64,000 nucleotides of DNA from Aurifilum marmelostoma (GCA_027559495.1 JAMXSV010000024.1:1860001-1924000); one strand, 5' to 3'; positions 46,174 to 59,248 are shown, numbered from the stretch's first letter. Notes: generated by a model not told the origin, from the letters alone. Made by a program: numbers and translations.

Positions 46174-47424
46174 GGTGACGATGCCTGCATACCAAAACCG
46201 AACATAAGGCACAGTTGCGGTGAACACAAGCAGACCAAGAAGACGATGGAACCTGGACTACAGGAGACTCGAAACATGCGGTGACGATCAGCAGCTGACG
46301 TCGACAGGGTTAGGGTTTTTGCACTGTCACCTCCCTATCTTGGGCCCTCTGGCTGACTGTTCATGACTTCATTCATCTTCGGCCCTCACTATGACAGCGA
46401 TCAGTTACGACTGGTATTGCACGTCCAAGTCACACACTCTGCTTCTGCGAGCGACGCCTTTGTGGGAGCGAAGGTGACGAAATTTCCATACTCAGTGAGC
46501 CACGCTACTCAACGACCATCGTCCGACCCAGTGGACGTTTCAGATGCACCGGTTTGTGAACGTGAATGAGCAACTGGTCGAGGAAACAGGGACGCCGTGA
46601 GATGATGCAGTGTACTGTCCGGTGTGTCAAGGTGGTGTTGCCCAAACAGCACAGCCTCTTTCCTTGGATACAGCGCGAGGGCATCACCTCCGTCTTGGTC
46701 ATGTCGACAGTTGGCAAAGGCTGGGAAAGGCCTATGGTCAGGCTCTGGGGTTCCCTGAGGTGCTAAAGGACGTAGTGATACTTATCAGTACAGGCGGTAG
46801 TTGAAGGTTAGGGACGAGATTAATGTTCAGACTCCACCAGTATACACGACTTCTGGCCGAGACTTGTCTGGCGGATTATTTGAAGTCGCTGGCTAACAAG
46901 ACACTTCCAGTGAGAGAGACACTACTGTCCCAAGCGGCACAGACACAGGGTGAAACACATGACTGCGCACGCGAGGAAAGACATCGACAAATGCACGAGA
47001 GCGAAAAGCTGTTGGTGATCACCGGTTGCCTGGAGGTCTGATCAAGAGGAGCATTCAAGGATTGCATGCAACGCCAAAAAGAAAAAGAAAAATTGCTACG
47101 TGACGTAGGTCTCGAATTCATGGGTGCACATCTGAGGAAATACGAGGCAGGCGCTACTCTCATGCAACGGACCTGCCATCCGTGGCGAGGAAAAGGACAA
47201 TACAGATGTAGAGGAAGGAGCAATGCGGTGCCTTTGTAACCTGATCAAAGCAGAACAACCCTCCATATCTAGGCCCATTCCAACCACCAGCTTCAGTGCT
47301 CCACAACAAGAACACAGCCAGCCGACAGATTTAGGGTCGTGTTTGAAATCGACATTTAGTCAAACCCGGCCCAGACGCTTTGCTCAGATCGTCATCTTCT
47401 AGAAGGCATCATAAACTCGTCAAG
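46174..47424. promoter_or_regulatory. Divergent promoter, FTS-like / KEN-box gene
   Basis: 1.25 kb between divergent starts. Open frames here (for example 46823-47041) are short and have no family features. Confidence 0.4.
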
Positions 47425-48450
47425 ATGGCGTCGCACGAGGGATTCGAGGTCTCAGGTGGACAGAACCTCAAGATGTGAGCTGCAAAACCTTCAAGTCTGT
47501 TCTTTCCTCTGACTTCAGAGGCAGTTGCGAGCAGGAGGCAAGCTCAAGTATCCTTCCACGCCATGGTGTTGTACCGTCGTCACCAACAGCATCTCCAGCA
47601 CAGCAGAACCTCAAGCGCCGCAGAGCTGTCTCTATGGAGCGCTACGAATCACCACCCAAGGAGTCGATTCTTGAAAACTCCAATTCGTGAGCTACCAGTA
47701 CGAATGGCACATTGCGGCCCCTGGCATATGTACTGATTCAAGGATCTATCTAGTGTTGATCTCGATTCCGAGGGGTTCGAAATCTACGAGCATCCTGAAG
47801 CGGATACACCGACCACAGTCGAGATCTTCAAGTAGGCCTGAAAAAACGGTGTCAGGCGATTCACAATGAGGAGGGCGCTGACAGTGTGCAGCATCAGTGA
47901 CACCGAAACGCAGACCGCGCCCACTTCGCCCCAATCTGAGGTTCAAGTCAATCTCCCTCAGCACCACGTCTCTAGTCTATCCATATCCGCGGAACCCTCC
48001 TCTATACCGCATACGAACATTTTGGGAACGTCAAGCTCAAACTTCGTGTACCATGCAGTCATGAATGGCGCAAAGGAAGGTTCCCAAGCAGGAGTGGAAG
48101 CCTCGAGCCAACAAATTGTTTCTGTCAGGGTGGGGAGAGCTGGCGACGAGCCGTGCCTGTTTCGGGCGGAGCACCATGATGAGGATATAGGCTACCACTT
48201 CATTGATGACCAGGAAGTTCAGGCTCGACGAAATCGGTTCCTACGGCTGAGGGACAACCGATTCCTCCGGTCAAAAGAGGTATCTGGTAAGCATGTGAAG
48301 GAAGTGATTCGGTCACCGCCAAAGGAACCGAGAAGCACACCTCTGCACGACCGCGGTGACATATCTGCCAAGAAGAGGATCAGAAAGACATTTGAACGCC
48401 GGCACGAGGGCTCCGACAAGGAGAATTGGGATCCGGATCAGGTGGCCTAG
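47425..48450 (+). CDS. Unknown protein with C-terminal KEN box
   Basis: No family recognised. Four exons, 47425-47474, 47519-47686, 47754-47831 and 47892-48450, close in phase across introns of 44, 67 and 60 nt and give 284 residues. The protein is largely polar and probably disordered: MASHEGFEVSGGQNLKIGSC, a basic KRRR patch, VDLDSEGFEIYEHPEAD, and then a Ser-rich stretch. A short internal repeat NRFLRLRDNRFLRSK lies before a basic region (SAKKRIRKTFERR). The end is GSDKENWDPDQVA: KEN at 275-277 is the recognition motif of the anaphase-promoting complex. The combination of disorder, basic patches and KEN suggests a nuclear, cell-cycle-degraded protein, but this is inference. It is convergent with DBP10, 269 bp apart. 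Confidence 0.75.
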
Positions 48451-48719
48451 AGCATGGGCAGCGTCCAAAGATGGGCGCAAACTGAGACTCTGCTTTCTCT
48501 CTTGCTCCTTGCTATAGGTGGCATCTGAGCATCCTTGGTAGATGTGGCCGCCAGACGAAGACGTATCCTTGGTATGCAATTAGGTGGTGCTTGTGCAGTT
48601 CTTCAGGTAGTTGGTAGTCGGAATTGATTCTTGGCGTTGTGAAGTCCGCTGATAGACTCTTCCATAATGACATGAATTGATAAATAGTGCCAACATCGCG
48701 CGAGACTTTCTCAGGTATC

Positions 48720-51589
48720 TCATCGCTTGCCCTTCTTTGTAGGCCGGGCGTTCTTCTCCTTCTTTCTCTGCTCGATCTTCCTTGCCTTGCGGATATCCTC
48801 CGCACCTTTGATCTCTTTTCGGCTGCCCTCTCCGTCCTTGAACTTTCCGATCCTCTTCTCCTTGGCCTCGGCCACCCGCTTCTTGCGCACGTGGTAGTCA
48901 TCCCGGAACTTGTCAGCCTCCTTGGGCGCCCTCTCCTGCTTATGTTTGAAGTGTCGCCATCCAGAATCGCCGCCGGGGTTCCCAGCCGCAAGCCGCGCCA
49001 TCCCGGGCCTCTCCGTCTCACCCACGTGTGGCATCTTGCCCAGGCGGTGCGCGCGGCGCCAACGGTCGAACCGCCCGCTCTGGAAGCTCGCCGCGATCTT
49101 GACACCGCTCTCGCCCTTGATCATGCGGCTCTTGGCACCCTTGGAGCCGTCGGCGTCGTTGGCCGTGTTCACGTACTTGTTCTGCTTCTTGTCCCAGCGC
49201 ATCTTGGCGCGGGCGGGCGCCCCGAAAGCCTTGGCGCCGTCGTCGTTGGTCAGGTCCATCGTGACATCGCGGGTGGCCTCCACGAAGGAGGATCCGCCGC
49301 CGCCGACACCGCCACCGTTGATGCTGTAGCCCTGATCTTCGTTCACATTGGTTGTGCGAGGGGTGTAGGACATGAAGAATTCTGGATCCTTCCAGGGCGC
49401 AGAGGCTGATTTCGTGTCGGGCTTGGAATCGGTGTGCTTTGAGACAGTCACTTCGAGTTCGGATTCTGAATCCTCCCCGTTCTCGCCATCAGAATCGTCC
49501 GTGGCGGAGGGACCATCTTCGGCATCCGATAGGTCCTCGTCGCTATCGCCGTCATCTGAATCTGAGAGGCTGCCACGGGCAGCTCCTGGAGCGTCGCCCA
49601 TATACACATCCTCGACTTTGTCCTCAGGCTTCTTCTCGATGCGGTTCTTTGGCGTGATCTTTTTCCTTATCTCCCTCATGACCACTGCTCCAGAATTCGA
49701 AACAAGCTTCTTTCCCATGTTGATCTCAAAGATTGTTTCCTTGGGCTTCCAGTTGCTGATCCGGGCCAGCATGTCGTTTCGAGCCTGTTCGGCCTCATCG
49801 TCTATTTCGCCGAAGAGCGCGTGCAGCTGACTCCACCCAGTGGACGTGACGACCTCCTTGGCTCTTTTCGCACTCTGGCTTGACGCAGAATTCCTGGTTC
49901 TTATGTATAATTTCTCGGCCTTGGCAGCGACTGAGCGCAAGGAATTGATGTCCTCGTTTTCCTTGAAGAGCTTATTCAGCCACTCCACATGCAGCTCCAC
50001 CTCCGATCGCTGAAGAGCGCCGACGACCATCTCCGCGGCGTACGATGGCGAATCGCCCCCTTGGCGGCCCAGGACCAGCTTCCTGTCGAGGAACAGCTGC
50101 AGGTCAAGCAGATATGGTGCATCTGAGTCTTGCAAGATGCTATAACTCCAACCTTTCTTGCCGGCTCGCGCAGTTCGACCGACACGGTGGACGAAGACCT
50201 TTGGCTGAGGAGGAAAATCGTAGTTGATGACATTCGCAAGAATTGGAATGTCGATACCACGAGCCGCGACGTCTGTTACCACCAAGATGTTTGTCCTTCC
50301 TTTCCGGAAATTGTCAACTTGGATCTTGCGTGCTGTCTGGTCCAGAGAACCATAGACATAGGACACGGCAAAGCCCTGCTCGCGCAGGATGGAACCCAGG
50401 TATTCAACATGGTGCTTTGTCGCGGCAAACACGATCGTCGAGTGTTCTGTTGGTTTGTCGACCGGGTTCGGATTGTCTCCTCCTCGTTTCCTCTTCTTGG
50501 AGAATCTTTCCGGCTCTTGTATAGCTCCTTCTGGTACGCCGACTGGCACCTTAATAACATCATGCAAGACGTGGAGAAGACCCGCTTCTTTCTCCGCAGC
50601 CTTGACGGTGAAGAAGGCACTCTCCAGATCCGGAGAGACCTTGGTCTCGGCATCCAGCCTCACCAGGCTGGGATCCTGCAGACCTGCTCTTGCAAACTCC
50701 ACCAGTGATTTTGGCAGCGTGGCTGAGAAAAGCAGCGTCTGCCTCGAAGCCGGCAGGGAGTGCAAGATCTCCGTGAGCTGGGCCGCAAAACCCATCTCGA
50801 ACAACCGGTCTGCCTCATCAAACACAACGTATTGTATTGAAGCCAGGCTCATGGACATTTCCACCTTCAGATGCAGAAAACGTCCAGGCGTTGCGATAAT
50901 GATATCCGGATTTGTCGTCATAAAGCCGAACTGCTCTTCCAGGCTGTCACCACCGACGAGCAAGACGGACTTCAGGTCGGTGCCCTTGCCAAATTCCTTG
51001 ACCACCTTTAACGTCTGCAATGCCAGTTCTCGAGACGGTGACATGATCAGGGCCCGGGCCCCGACTCTCGCACTATGCGCTTTGAGCCTTTCTATCATCG
51101 GTATGACGAACGCCGCGGTCTTGCCGGATCCAGTCCTGGCCATTCCGACGACGTCTCTCCTTTCGAGAACAAGGGGTATCGCTTTACGCTGAATCGGCGT
51201 TGGCTGCTTGAAGCCCTTTCGGAGGATGGCCCTGAGGAGGTTCTCGTTCAGCCCTGGACAGTAGTCAGCATGGCGCTCTCTCCCAAAAGACTCAGCAGGT
51301 CCCTCTCGAGCCCCGTACCCATCGTCTGAAAGCCCCGACCGCTCTTTTTGGCAGACTTTGAGCTCATCTGCGAGGTCTTGCGATACGACGCAGCCTGCTT
51401 GAGAGCAATGAAAGCCTCATCGCCGTCGTCCTCGTCAGCGCCATCTTGCCCGTCGTTGTCCAGGAAATCGAAGCCCTCTTCCACTGCCGCCTGGTTGGGC
51501 TTGCTGTCTTCGACATCCTCTGTGTATAATGAGTAAAAAATGTCAGCCTCGGCGTCAGAAGGCGCTGGCGAGACTGCGCGACGACCCAT
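48720..51589 (-). CDS. dbp10: ATP-dependent RNA helicase Dbp10 (DDX54)
   Basis: Nucleolar DEAD-box helicase for 60S ribosomal subunit assembly. Two exons, 51589-51319 and 51253-48720, joined in phase 1 across a 65-nt intron, give 934 residues. The acidic N-terminus (DNDGQDGADEDDGDEAF) precedes the Q motif (GFKQPTPIQ at 104-112). Helicase motifs: ARTGSGKT at 129-136, PSREL, DEAD at 236-239, SAT in FSATLPKSL, RGIDIP and HRVGRTARAG. The insertion KKRKRGGDNPNPVDKPTEHS before TIVFAATKHHVEYL is typical of Dbp10. The C-terminal third has acidic runs (DSDDGDSDEDLSDAEDG), the DBP10CT region around FQSGRFDRWRRAHRLGKMPH, and a Lys/Arg-rich nucleolar-type tail. Length matches fungal orthologs. Confidence 0.96.
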
Positions 51590-52049
51590 TTTTTAAAATG
51601 CAAGAAATATGCTTCGTGGTGGTTGCGGAATGCAAGAGACGAGCGCATCAAAAGACTTGGGGGGGGGGGGCGAGTGGAGTGCATGTACTCGCTGCGGGTG
51701 AAAAGACGATGCAACTTTTCGGTGGGTCCCTATCGATAACCACAGGCGAGGGATCCCTGCGAGGCGCCCGGCACCAAGCGCCGCCATCGTCAGGAGCTCT
51801 GAACGCCTACGCGCTCTAGCTTGCAACCTCGCCGTTACGAGTATTGGAATTTCGAGTCCTGGTCTACTGTTCGGTCAACATCACAACACAGTCCTTCAGC
51901 CTCACCTCGGAAAACTTCACGCTGCGAATGGCCCGGTAGGGTCAGGTCAATACTTGCAGCCGCAACACCAGCGTCCAGTTCCTCGCCTCTCGAGTCAACC
52001 CCTGTTTCTTCCTGTAAGAGTCATTCGCCATCGGCTTTGTACAGTCAAG
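51590..52049. promoter_or_regulatory. Divergent promoter, DBP10 / MOB3
   Basis: 460 bp between divergent starts. A G10 run lies at about 51661-51670. Confidence 0.45.
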
Positions 52050-53700
52050 ATGGCTGCGATGTCTCCCCGCCTCCCGAGTCCGCCTCCTCCAGCCGAGATC
52101 CAGATTGGTCCCAAATCGCCTGGCCTGGGCTCGGTCGAGGATCGGGAGTCGCAGCAGATGGAGCAGACACTCCTCAACGCGAATGCGAAAAGGCGCATTC
52201 ACCCTGGAACCAAGAACTGCGACATGGCCGCCGGCCCACCACTGATACCATTGAGTGAGGTAAGTGCAGTGCTTTCCTCGTCGCACCTTGTCTTCCGTGT
52301 CGTCAAGAGAATCCAGCTAACCGCTGGGCCCTTCCTCTCCTGTCCAGCTCGACTCGGCATTCCAGCTTCAGGAACATCTCGCTGCCCTCCACTACCATCA
52401 CACGGCGCATAACACACAGCCCATCACCCGCGAGACCGCCCAACTCCTTGCCACTCCTCCACCCACCATCGACCGAAATCTCTGGCTCTACGAGCTCTGT
52501 CGCTTTCTTATCGCGCAGTGCAACACTCTGATCGTCGGTTTCCTCTTCGATACGCCTCCGTGCAGTGCCCAAACCTGCCCGGAGATGCGCGCGTCCGAGT
52601 GGCAGTTCCTCTGTTCCGTGCATGAACAACCCAAGTCGTGCTGTGCCATCGACTACTGCTGCCACACCCTCGACTGGGCTGCTAACGTCGTGACGAACCC
52701 AAAACTATTCCCTTCGCGGTTCGTCGCCCCATCTGGCGGCGAAGGACCTGGCCACGACAAGAGCGCCGCCATCAAGAACCTCGTAAACGTATTCCGCCGG
52801 CTCCACCGTATCTTCGCCCACGCCTGGTTCCAACATAGGGGTGTATTCTGGTCTGCTGAGGGACAGACCGGTATTTACGTCTTCTTCAAGACAGTGTGCG
52901 ACACCTACGACACGTTGCCAGCCGAGAACTACAAGCTGCCGCCCGAGGCCGAGGGGCTGGAGAGTGCCGCGGCGGCGGCTGAGAGCATGGACCGCGGGAC
53001 CAAGAATGAGCCGACCTTGATGCCGGCTCCCATTCTGCTGCAGCGCTCTGAAGATGACAACTTTCTGCCCCCGAGCAGGACGAACACGCGACGGCACATA
53101 AGAGGTAGCCCGTCGACGGGCAGCGCTGTGGCCACGGTGATGGAAGCAGACGAGGATGAGAGCTCAGAGGTCACCAGCCGCCTTGGGGATATGCACATAG
53201 CAGCGCCCGATACTGTTGACGAGGAGCCTGAGACGGCTGATGTGCCAGTTATCGTTGAGCACGGCATGATGGATGAGGCGCAAACCGAGCCTGATGTGCA
53301 GCAACACGAGGACACGGCTCCTCAACATTACGAGACTCGCACTCATGATGAGAAGCCAATAGCTATTGGAAATGAGATTGGGCCTGAAGAACACTCAGCG
53401 CCGGAACCGTCGCAGGGTGAAGAGGAGCCAAGCACGTCGGAAGTGCCTGAGGCGACATCTATCGAGAACGAGGACGACAGCCAGGACGAGGAGGCACCAA
53501 AGGAGGAGGATATCGAAGGCACTGAGGAATCGGAGCCACACGACACAGTAGCGGCCGGCGACGAGACGGAGGGCGAGGCAGAATCCGAGGCGATAACCAC
53601 TCAAGACGAGCCTGCCCCTGAGGAGGAGGCGCACGAAGTATCGACGGATGGTACTCAAGAGAACGGGAAGGCCGAGGGACCAGAGGATCAGGACGCATAG
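52050..53700 (+). CDS. mob3: MOB3/phocein, STRIPAK complex subunit
   Basis: Mob-family adaptor (phocein) of the STRIPAK complex, needed in Sordariomycetes for hyphal fusion and fruiting-body development. Two exons, 52050-52259 and 52348-53700, joined in phase 0 across an 88-nt intron (GTAAGT...TCCAG), give 520 residues. The Mob fold spans about 70-290: LDSAFQLQEHLAALHYHH, DRNLWLYELCRFLIAQCNTL, CSAQTCPEMRASEWQFLC, CCHTLDWAANVVTNPKLFPS and NVFRRLHRIFAHAWFQHRGV, with the Cys/His residues expected for the structural zinc. The remaining 200 residues are a Glu/Asp/Thr-rich disordered tail that small animal phoceins lack; long tails also occur in fungal MOB3. The start follows an in-frame Val-Lys and is the first ATG giving the MAAMSPRLPSPPPP leader. 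Confidence 0.92.
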
Positions 53701-54464
53701 GACGTGATCCCTGAGCCATGGAACTCCGAGGAGGGCGACCAGCCAGAGAGCGAACACGTTGAGTTTACCGACTAGACCTGGGATGGACGACTCCTACGCC
53801 GTGGCATATGGACGAGCATAGCGTCTTGAGCGCACACTACATGTATGATACTGGTGTGATACAGGAATATCCAGAAAGAGAAAGAGAGAGAGGCCCCACT
53901 GAGCATATAAGCGGGCGCCCTCATGGCTGTCACGGCTTGTAATACAACCTTCACTGTAGACACTTGGATTTCCAGCCAGAACCCTGATAGCCGATTGACA
54001 GTAAGATAATATCATGAACTTTGCTTTGAAAAGAGGGGGGGGGGGGGCAGGAAAAGAGGGACTGGCTATAAGTGACAGTAGATTTATCAACACCAAACGG
54101 CGTCCTATATCCCTCCCATCCCTACCCGGCCCACTAGACAGGTCAGGACTCTATCTATCTTATCTGTCTGACTGAAGTCTAGGCTCGTCTGTCTAGAGCA
54201 ACTCTACAACAGGACCAAGCCTCCGACTCTCCTCTCCCAGTTATGAACATCTTAGAAAGGAAGTGGTGGCTAATATAATTGAGGTCTGGCCACCTCCACA
54301 TCACCATGCCAAACAAATCCTCCACCCTATCTAGATCGTGATGACATCACCCCCAGAAACGCCTGTGCACCGTCTAATGCCAACTATGTCATCTGAAATG
54401 CAAAGAAAATAGCCACTCTACCCGCTGAAGAACGACACCGAAACGACAACTTATTCAAATACAC
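53701..54464. other. Convergent intergenic region
   Basis: 764 bp between the MOB3 and MFS transporter stops. It holds a G11 run near 54037-54047. No gene is seen. Confidence 0.5.
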
Positions 54465-56465
54465 TCAGTCCTCCAGGTGAACATCCTTGCTCTTGGCATC
54501 CCTCTGCCTCTGCACCCACTGGTGCCGAATCACCCACAGCGTCAAGGCAAAGCCCAAGGCGCAGGCAGCCACCGTGACCAGATAGGCCGACCGGTAGCAC
54601 TCCAGGCCCTCGACGCAGGAGCGCTCGCCGTTGGGGCCGACAACGCTGTGCTGGTCAAAGACAACGCCATAGAAGAGGTTGAAGACGTTGCCGGAAAGGA
54701 CAGGCGACATGGTCATCAGTCCCCAGTTCTGGCTGAGGCCGTGGATACCAAAGCTTTCGGCGACGATGGACGGGAATACCCCAAAGAGGAAGCCGTAGCC
54801 CAGGCCGGACAGGCCAGAAACGAAGCCCAGCATGTGTGGGTTGATGATGTTCATGGCACAGAACTGTGCGACAAAGAAGATGGAGCCGGCGATGAAGAGA
54901 CACCAGACTCGGCTCGCGTGGAGCACCTTGACCAGAAAATCGGACCCGACTCCTGAGGGACAGTCATTTAGTTACCAAGCAAATCAACATGATGTTTCAT
55001 GGGACGAGAGATAACGCACCACTCATGAGTCGTCCCGAGAAGCTACACACGGACAAGATGGAGACGTGTAGGTTCTGGAGCTTGAGAAGACTGTCGTTGC
55101 TTATACTGTCGTCAAAATGTTGCCACAGTGCTTGCACGGAGTGTCCAATATTGCTATCACAAAGATATGTCAGTCACGCCATGTCTGATACCAGAGTGCC
55201 TGGGTTGCACCCGTGCGCGAAGGACTTACTTGATAGTCATCAGACCAATACCAGCCAGTATGCCCATGATAGCGAATAGCTGCCAGAATTCAAGGCTGCG
55301 GAGCAGATCCCAACCGCGGACATCTACAAGGTGAGAGCGATCCATATCAACATTCTGCACATACACCTCGCCAGCCACCGAGGATGCCTTGGTCACCAGT
55401 GAGGATGTCTCGTCTTCGCCGTCGTCCGTCTCGGCAACGATGGTGGATGATGCCGCCGTCGTCAGGTTAGACGTGCTTCCCCCCGCGGTCCGACCACTGG
55501 TCGGATCGAATGGCTTGTGGGCCGAAAAGACCCCTATACCGGATTCCTGATCCGCTTGGACTGGGTGTAAGGCCTTTTTCATTTTTGAGAGATGGTTGGT
55601 GATGAACCTACCTGGTTCGAATAAGCTCCCGCGCCGGGGCTGCGGTTCCTCTGGCTTGTCCTCCTCGCTGGTCGCAACGGATTGGTAGTTGCCGTGTGGG
55701 ATGGTGCGCAAGAACCAGAAGCCCAAGAATGTCATGCCCGAAGTCCCACATGACAGCAGGAGCAAGAAATCGCTGGTATCACCAGGGAAGAGGAATCCTC
55801 CGATAAGAGAGAAAAAGAAAGCACTCAGGCCGAATGCAGCCAACGGAAAGGCAGTCGCAGTTCCTCTGTGGTGTGGCCTTTATATTTGTATTCCCTTCAT
55901 TGTCAGCCCTACATCGCGAAACATCCATACATATATATGATATCGGGGACACTGACCAATTCAGCGCGGAGGTCTTGATGGCAGCAGCAAAAGCCGTGCA
56001 ACCTCCGAGACCACTCAAGAACGAGTATAGGCACATCAGAGCCACGGGCCCCGAGCCGCTATTATACGCCTGGTATAATGGGAAATAGCCCAGGCCTAAC
56101 ATGATCGATCCGATAAGCACAGCCGGCCGTGAGCCCTTCTTGTCGACGAATAATCCAATGGGCAACCCGCATGCGTACATGCCGAGGTTGCCTGCAAGAC
56201 CGACGAGGTTGCTCTGGGTCGTCGAGTATTTGAGGCGTTCGGCGAATTGGGGAGCCCATGCTGAGTAGACATACTATAGCCAGGAGAGGAGAATTGTCTG
56301 TCAGCAGCGTCCAATCACCACAGACAGTACTTGACGATACGCCGGAACACAATGACAGTGCAGGGGGGTCCGGGTTGCACATACGTTGCTTCCACAGGCT
56401 AAGGAGATCAAAGTTGCTGCAACGCTGGACACAATCCGCGCGCGTTGCACTTGCCGGTCCTGCAT
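54465..56465 (-). CDS. MFS transporter, nodulin-like family
   Basis: Membrane transporter of the major facilitator superfamily, nodulin-like group (similar to yeast YMR155W); substrate unknown. Five exons, 56465-56385, 56273-55957, 55877-55230, 55153-55020 and 54952-54465, close in phase and give 555 residues. Start MQDRQVQRARIV follows an upstream run of the frame that lacks an ATG. Signature segments: YVYSAWAPQFAERLKYSTTQ, LAGNLGMYACGLPIGLFVDK, GSRPAVLIGSIMLGLGYFPL, SFLSGLGGCTAFAAAIKTSA and GTATAFPLAAFGLSAFFFSL. A hydrophilic loop of about 150 residues between helices 6 and 7 is Ser/Thr/Asp-rich. The second half has INPHMLGFVSGLSGLGYGFL and the usual last helices. It ends with a charged tail KSKDVHLED. 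Confidence 0.9.
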
Positions 56466-57648
56466 CGTGACAGGCGATATCACTATACACCCTAGTTTAG
56501 TCGAGAGAAAGGGCAAAGACGACGAGGAGGGTCTGGTGTTGTGGCAGGTTCAACAGGTCAGGGAGACGGACGATCAAAGGGAAATGCTTCAAGAAGCCTG
56601 GTCAGTTCATAGCACAGTCCACGTCGTAAAAGAACAAATGAGTGAAGATACGGGAACTACAGAAGAATAAGTCAAGATAAAAAATAAAAATAAGAAAAGG
56701 ATTCTAGGGTCTAGAAATGGGACATGACATGGCGTACTCCGCAGATACGATAGTAGACAACGTAGATGCAAAGCTGAGAGTGAGTGGACAAAGGCGTACG
56801 TACGCGTTAGGCTTTCCGGAAAGGGGGTCATCACTGCTGCGCTACAGCTGCAGGAGGGTTGTCTGATAGTGATACGTGGTAGCATGCGACAGCGCTGTGA
56901 TTGGCGGCCGTGGGCGAGCATCTGCCGTAAGCTCCGGTTTCTGGAGCAGGCGTGCCGCGGGGCGCATGCTGTGGCCTCCCCCCGGTGACCGAACATGGTG
57001 GCAGCCCCACGTGCTATCTTGGGCAGATGACGATAATCTTGGTTTCAAAGTGCCAAAGCCGCAACCGGAACTTTTTTTGGTACAGGGTCGTGATCCCTGA
57101 CATATGAAGGAGATATCAATTAATTATGTAGACCACCAGGTGCCTATCTGTCATGATAGCTTGTGAGATGTGCATACTGATTGATATGCAGAACACAAGA
57201 AAGAGACAAGCAATCACCAAACTCGATGATCCAGAGAAGACACGATCTTCATCCAGGGTCTAGGTACAGGGTGCTGTAGTGTGTCACTGTGGCGCAAGGC
57301 CTATAACAGCATGCCAGAACACGCCAGGGGTCTCTTCATCTGCTAGGTGTGGCTTGCAGGGCTACGTAATCACCCACCAGGGTCCACGGCAGGTCCAACT
57401 GGAACTGGGGGCAGCGCAGCATTGCAACGACCACCCAGCCCTTGCAATTACCTAAGAACCAACGTCCATCATCACATCATCACCATCATCGAGAACAACA
57501 ACCACCTGACTGAACCACGACGACGGCGCGAGCCCCACACGACGTACCTAAACCTCACCGAAGCCATCTTGGTGTATTTATCTTCCTCGATATTGTGCAT
57601 CTTCCGACGATAGAGGCTGGTCTTGCCCGAGGGCTGCCAACTCCCAAA
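56466..57648. promoter_or_regulatory. Divergent promoter, MFS / SERINC gene
   Basis: 1.18 kb between divergent starts, with no supportable gene. An inverted CCAAT (ATTGG) is at 56900-56904 within a GC-rich stretch. CA- and CAT-rich sequence at about 57465-57500 may be 5' leader of the SERINC gene. Confidence 0.4.
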
Positions 57649-59248
57649 ATGGGTGCCTTACTTTCTATTCCGCTCATGGCGCTGCCCAGCGCCGGCACTG
57701 TGAGTTGATCCTCTCCCCCATTTTCAATGCTGCCTCCTCATTTGGGCATGTCGACTTCGATCCGCTAACATTCTCTCCTTGTAGCTCATGTCCTTTGCTG
57801 CCAGCTGCTGCGGCGCGGCAACCTGCTCCATGGTGTGTAGTGCATGTGGCAAGTGCGGAAACAGGTGAGGAGGCCTTTCTTTGCTCGGCTCTGGGTGTGT
57901 GACATCTTGGCTGATCCATACTCAAACAAACAGTGTGGCTACTCGAATCGCATATGCCCTCATCCTCCTCGTCAACTCGATACTATCTTGGATCATGCTC
58001 ACCCCGTGGGCCATCACCAAGCTACAGAGCCTCATGCTCGACTACGTCAAGATCGAGTGCCCTACCGGAGACTGCTATGGCTGGCTGGCAGTGCACCGCA
58101 TAAACTTCGCCCTGGGTCTGTTCCACTTGATCTTTGCCGGCCTGCTGATCGGTGTGACCTCGTCTAAGAACCCTCGGGCTGCTCTGCAGAATGGCTTCTG
58201 GGGGCCCAAGGTGATCGCCTGGGTGGCGTTCATCGTCCTATCATTCCTCATCCCGGATGGGTTCTTCCTGTTCTGGGGCAACTACATCGCCCTCTTTGCC
58301 GCCATGCTGTTCCTCATCCTCGGCCTGATCCTGCTTGTCGACCTCGCACACACGTGGGCCGAGTACTGTCTGAGACAGATTGAGGAGTCGGATTCGGGTC
58401 CCTGGCGCTTCGTCCTGATCGGCTCAACGCTGGGCATGTACGTGGGCTCTCTCGCCATGACCATCATCCAGTACATCTTCTTCGCCGGCAACGGCTGCTC
58501 GATGAATCAGGCCGTTATTACCATCAACCTCTTGCTGTGGCTGGCCATCTCAGTCATCTCTGTCCACCCAGCCGTCCAGGAGGTCAACCCCAAGGCGGGT
58601 CTCGCCCAGTCAGCCATGGTGGCCATCTATTGCTCCTATCTGACAATGTCTGCGGTCTCTATGGAGCCCGATGATGATGGAAACAAGCACTGCAACCCGC
58701 TGGCGTTTTCTCAAGGGACACGAACCACAACAGTGGTCCTTGGCGCTATCGTCACCATGCTTACAGTCGCGTACACGACGACGAGAGCTGCCACGCAGAG
58801 TCTTGGCCTGGGCAACAACCGCGGGGGGATTCGCCTACCCGATGAGGATGAGCATGACCTTGTAACCACGCAGCCCAGCGCACGCAGGGAGATGCGTGCC
58901 GAGGCGCTACGGAGGGCAGTTGAGGAAGGCAGTCTGCCGGCCGACGCACTCTTGTCAGATGACGAAGATGACGAGTCGAGCGGCAGCAACACGGCACATG
59001 ATGACGAGCGTGGCAGCACCCAGTATAACTATGCCGTGTTCCACATCATCTTTTTCCTTGCGACGGCATGGGTGGCAACCCTGATCACACAGGGCTATGA
59101 TCTAGAGAACCAGGACGGTGACTTTGCCACGGTGGGCCGCACCTTGTGGGCTAGCTGGGTGAAGATCATCAGCTCCTGGTTCTGCTACGGCTTGTACGCC
59201 TGGACCTTGGTTGCGCCCATCGTCCTGCCCGATCGATTCGAATTCTGA
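57649..59248 (+). CDS. tms1: SERINC/TMS1 family membrane protein
   Basis: Multi-pass membrane protein of the serine incorporator family, linked to lipid scrambling and serine-lipid metabolism in eukaryotic membranes. Three exons, 57649-57699, 57785-57864 and 57934-59248, close in phase and give 481 residues. Family marks: start MGALLSIPLMALPSAGT, the Cys-rich LMSFAASCCGAATCSMVCSA, then VATRIAYALILLVNSILSWI, DCYGWLAVHRINFALGLFHL, IPDGFFLFWGNYIALFAAML and FHIIFFLATAWVATLITQGY. Ten or eleven hydrophobic helices are visible. A charged loop (LLSDDEDDESSGSNTAHDDE) lies before the last two. It ends LPDRFEF. Length agrees with fungal TMS1. Confidence 0.94.
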
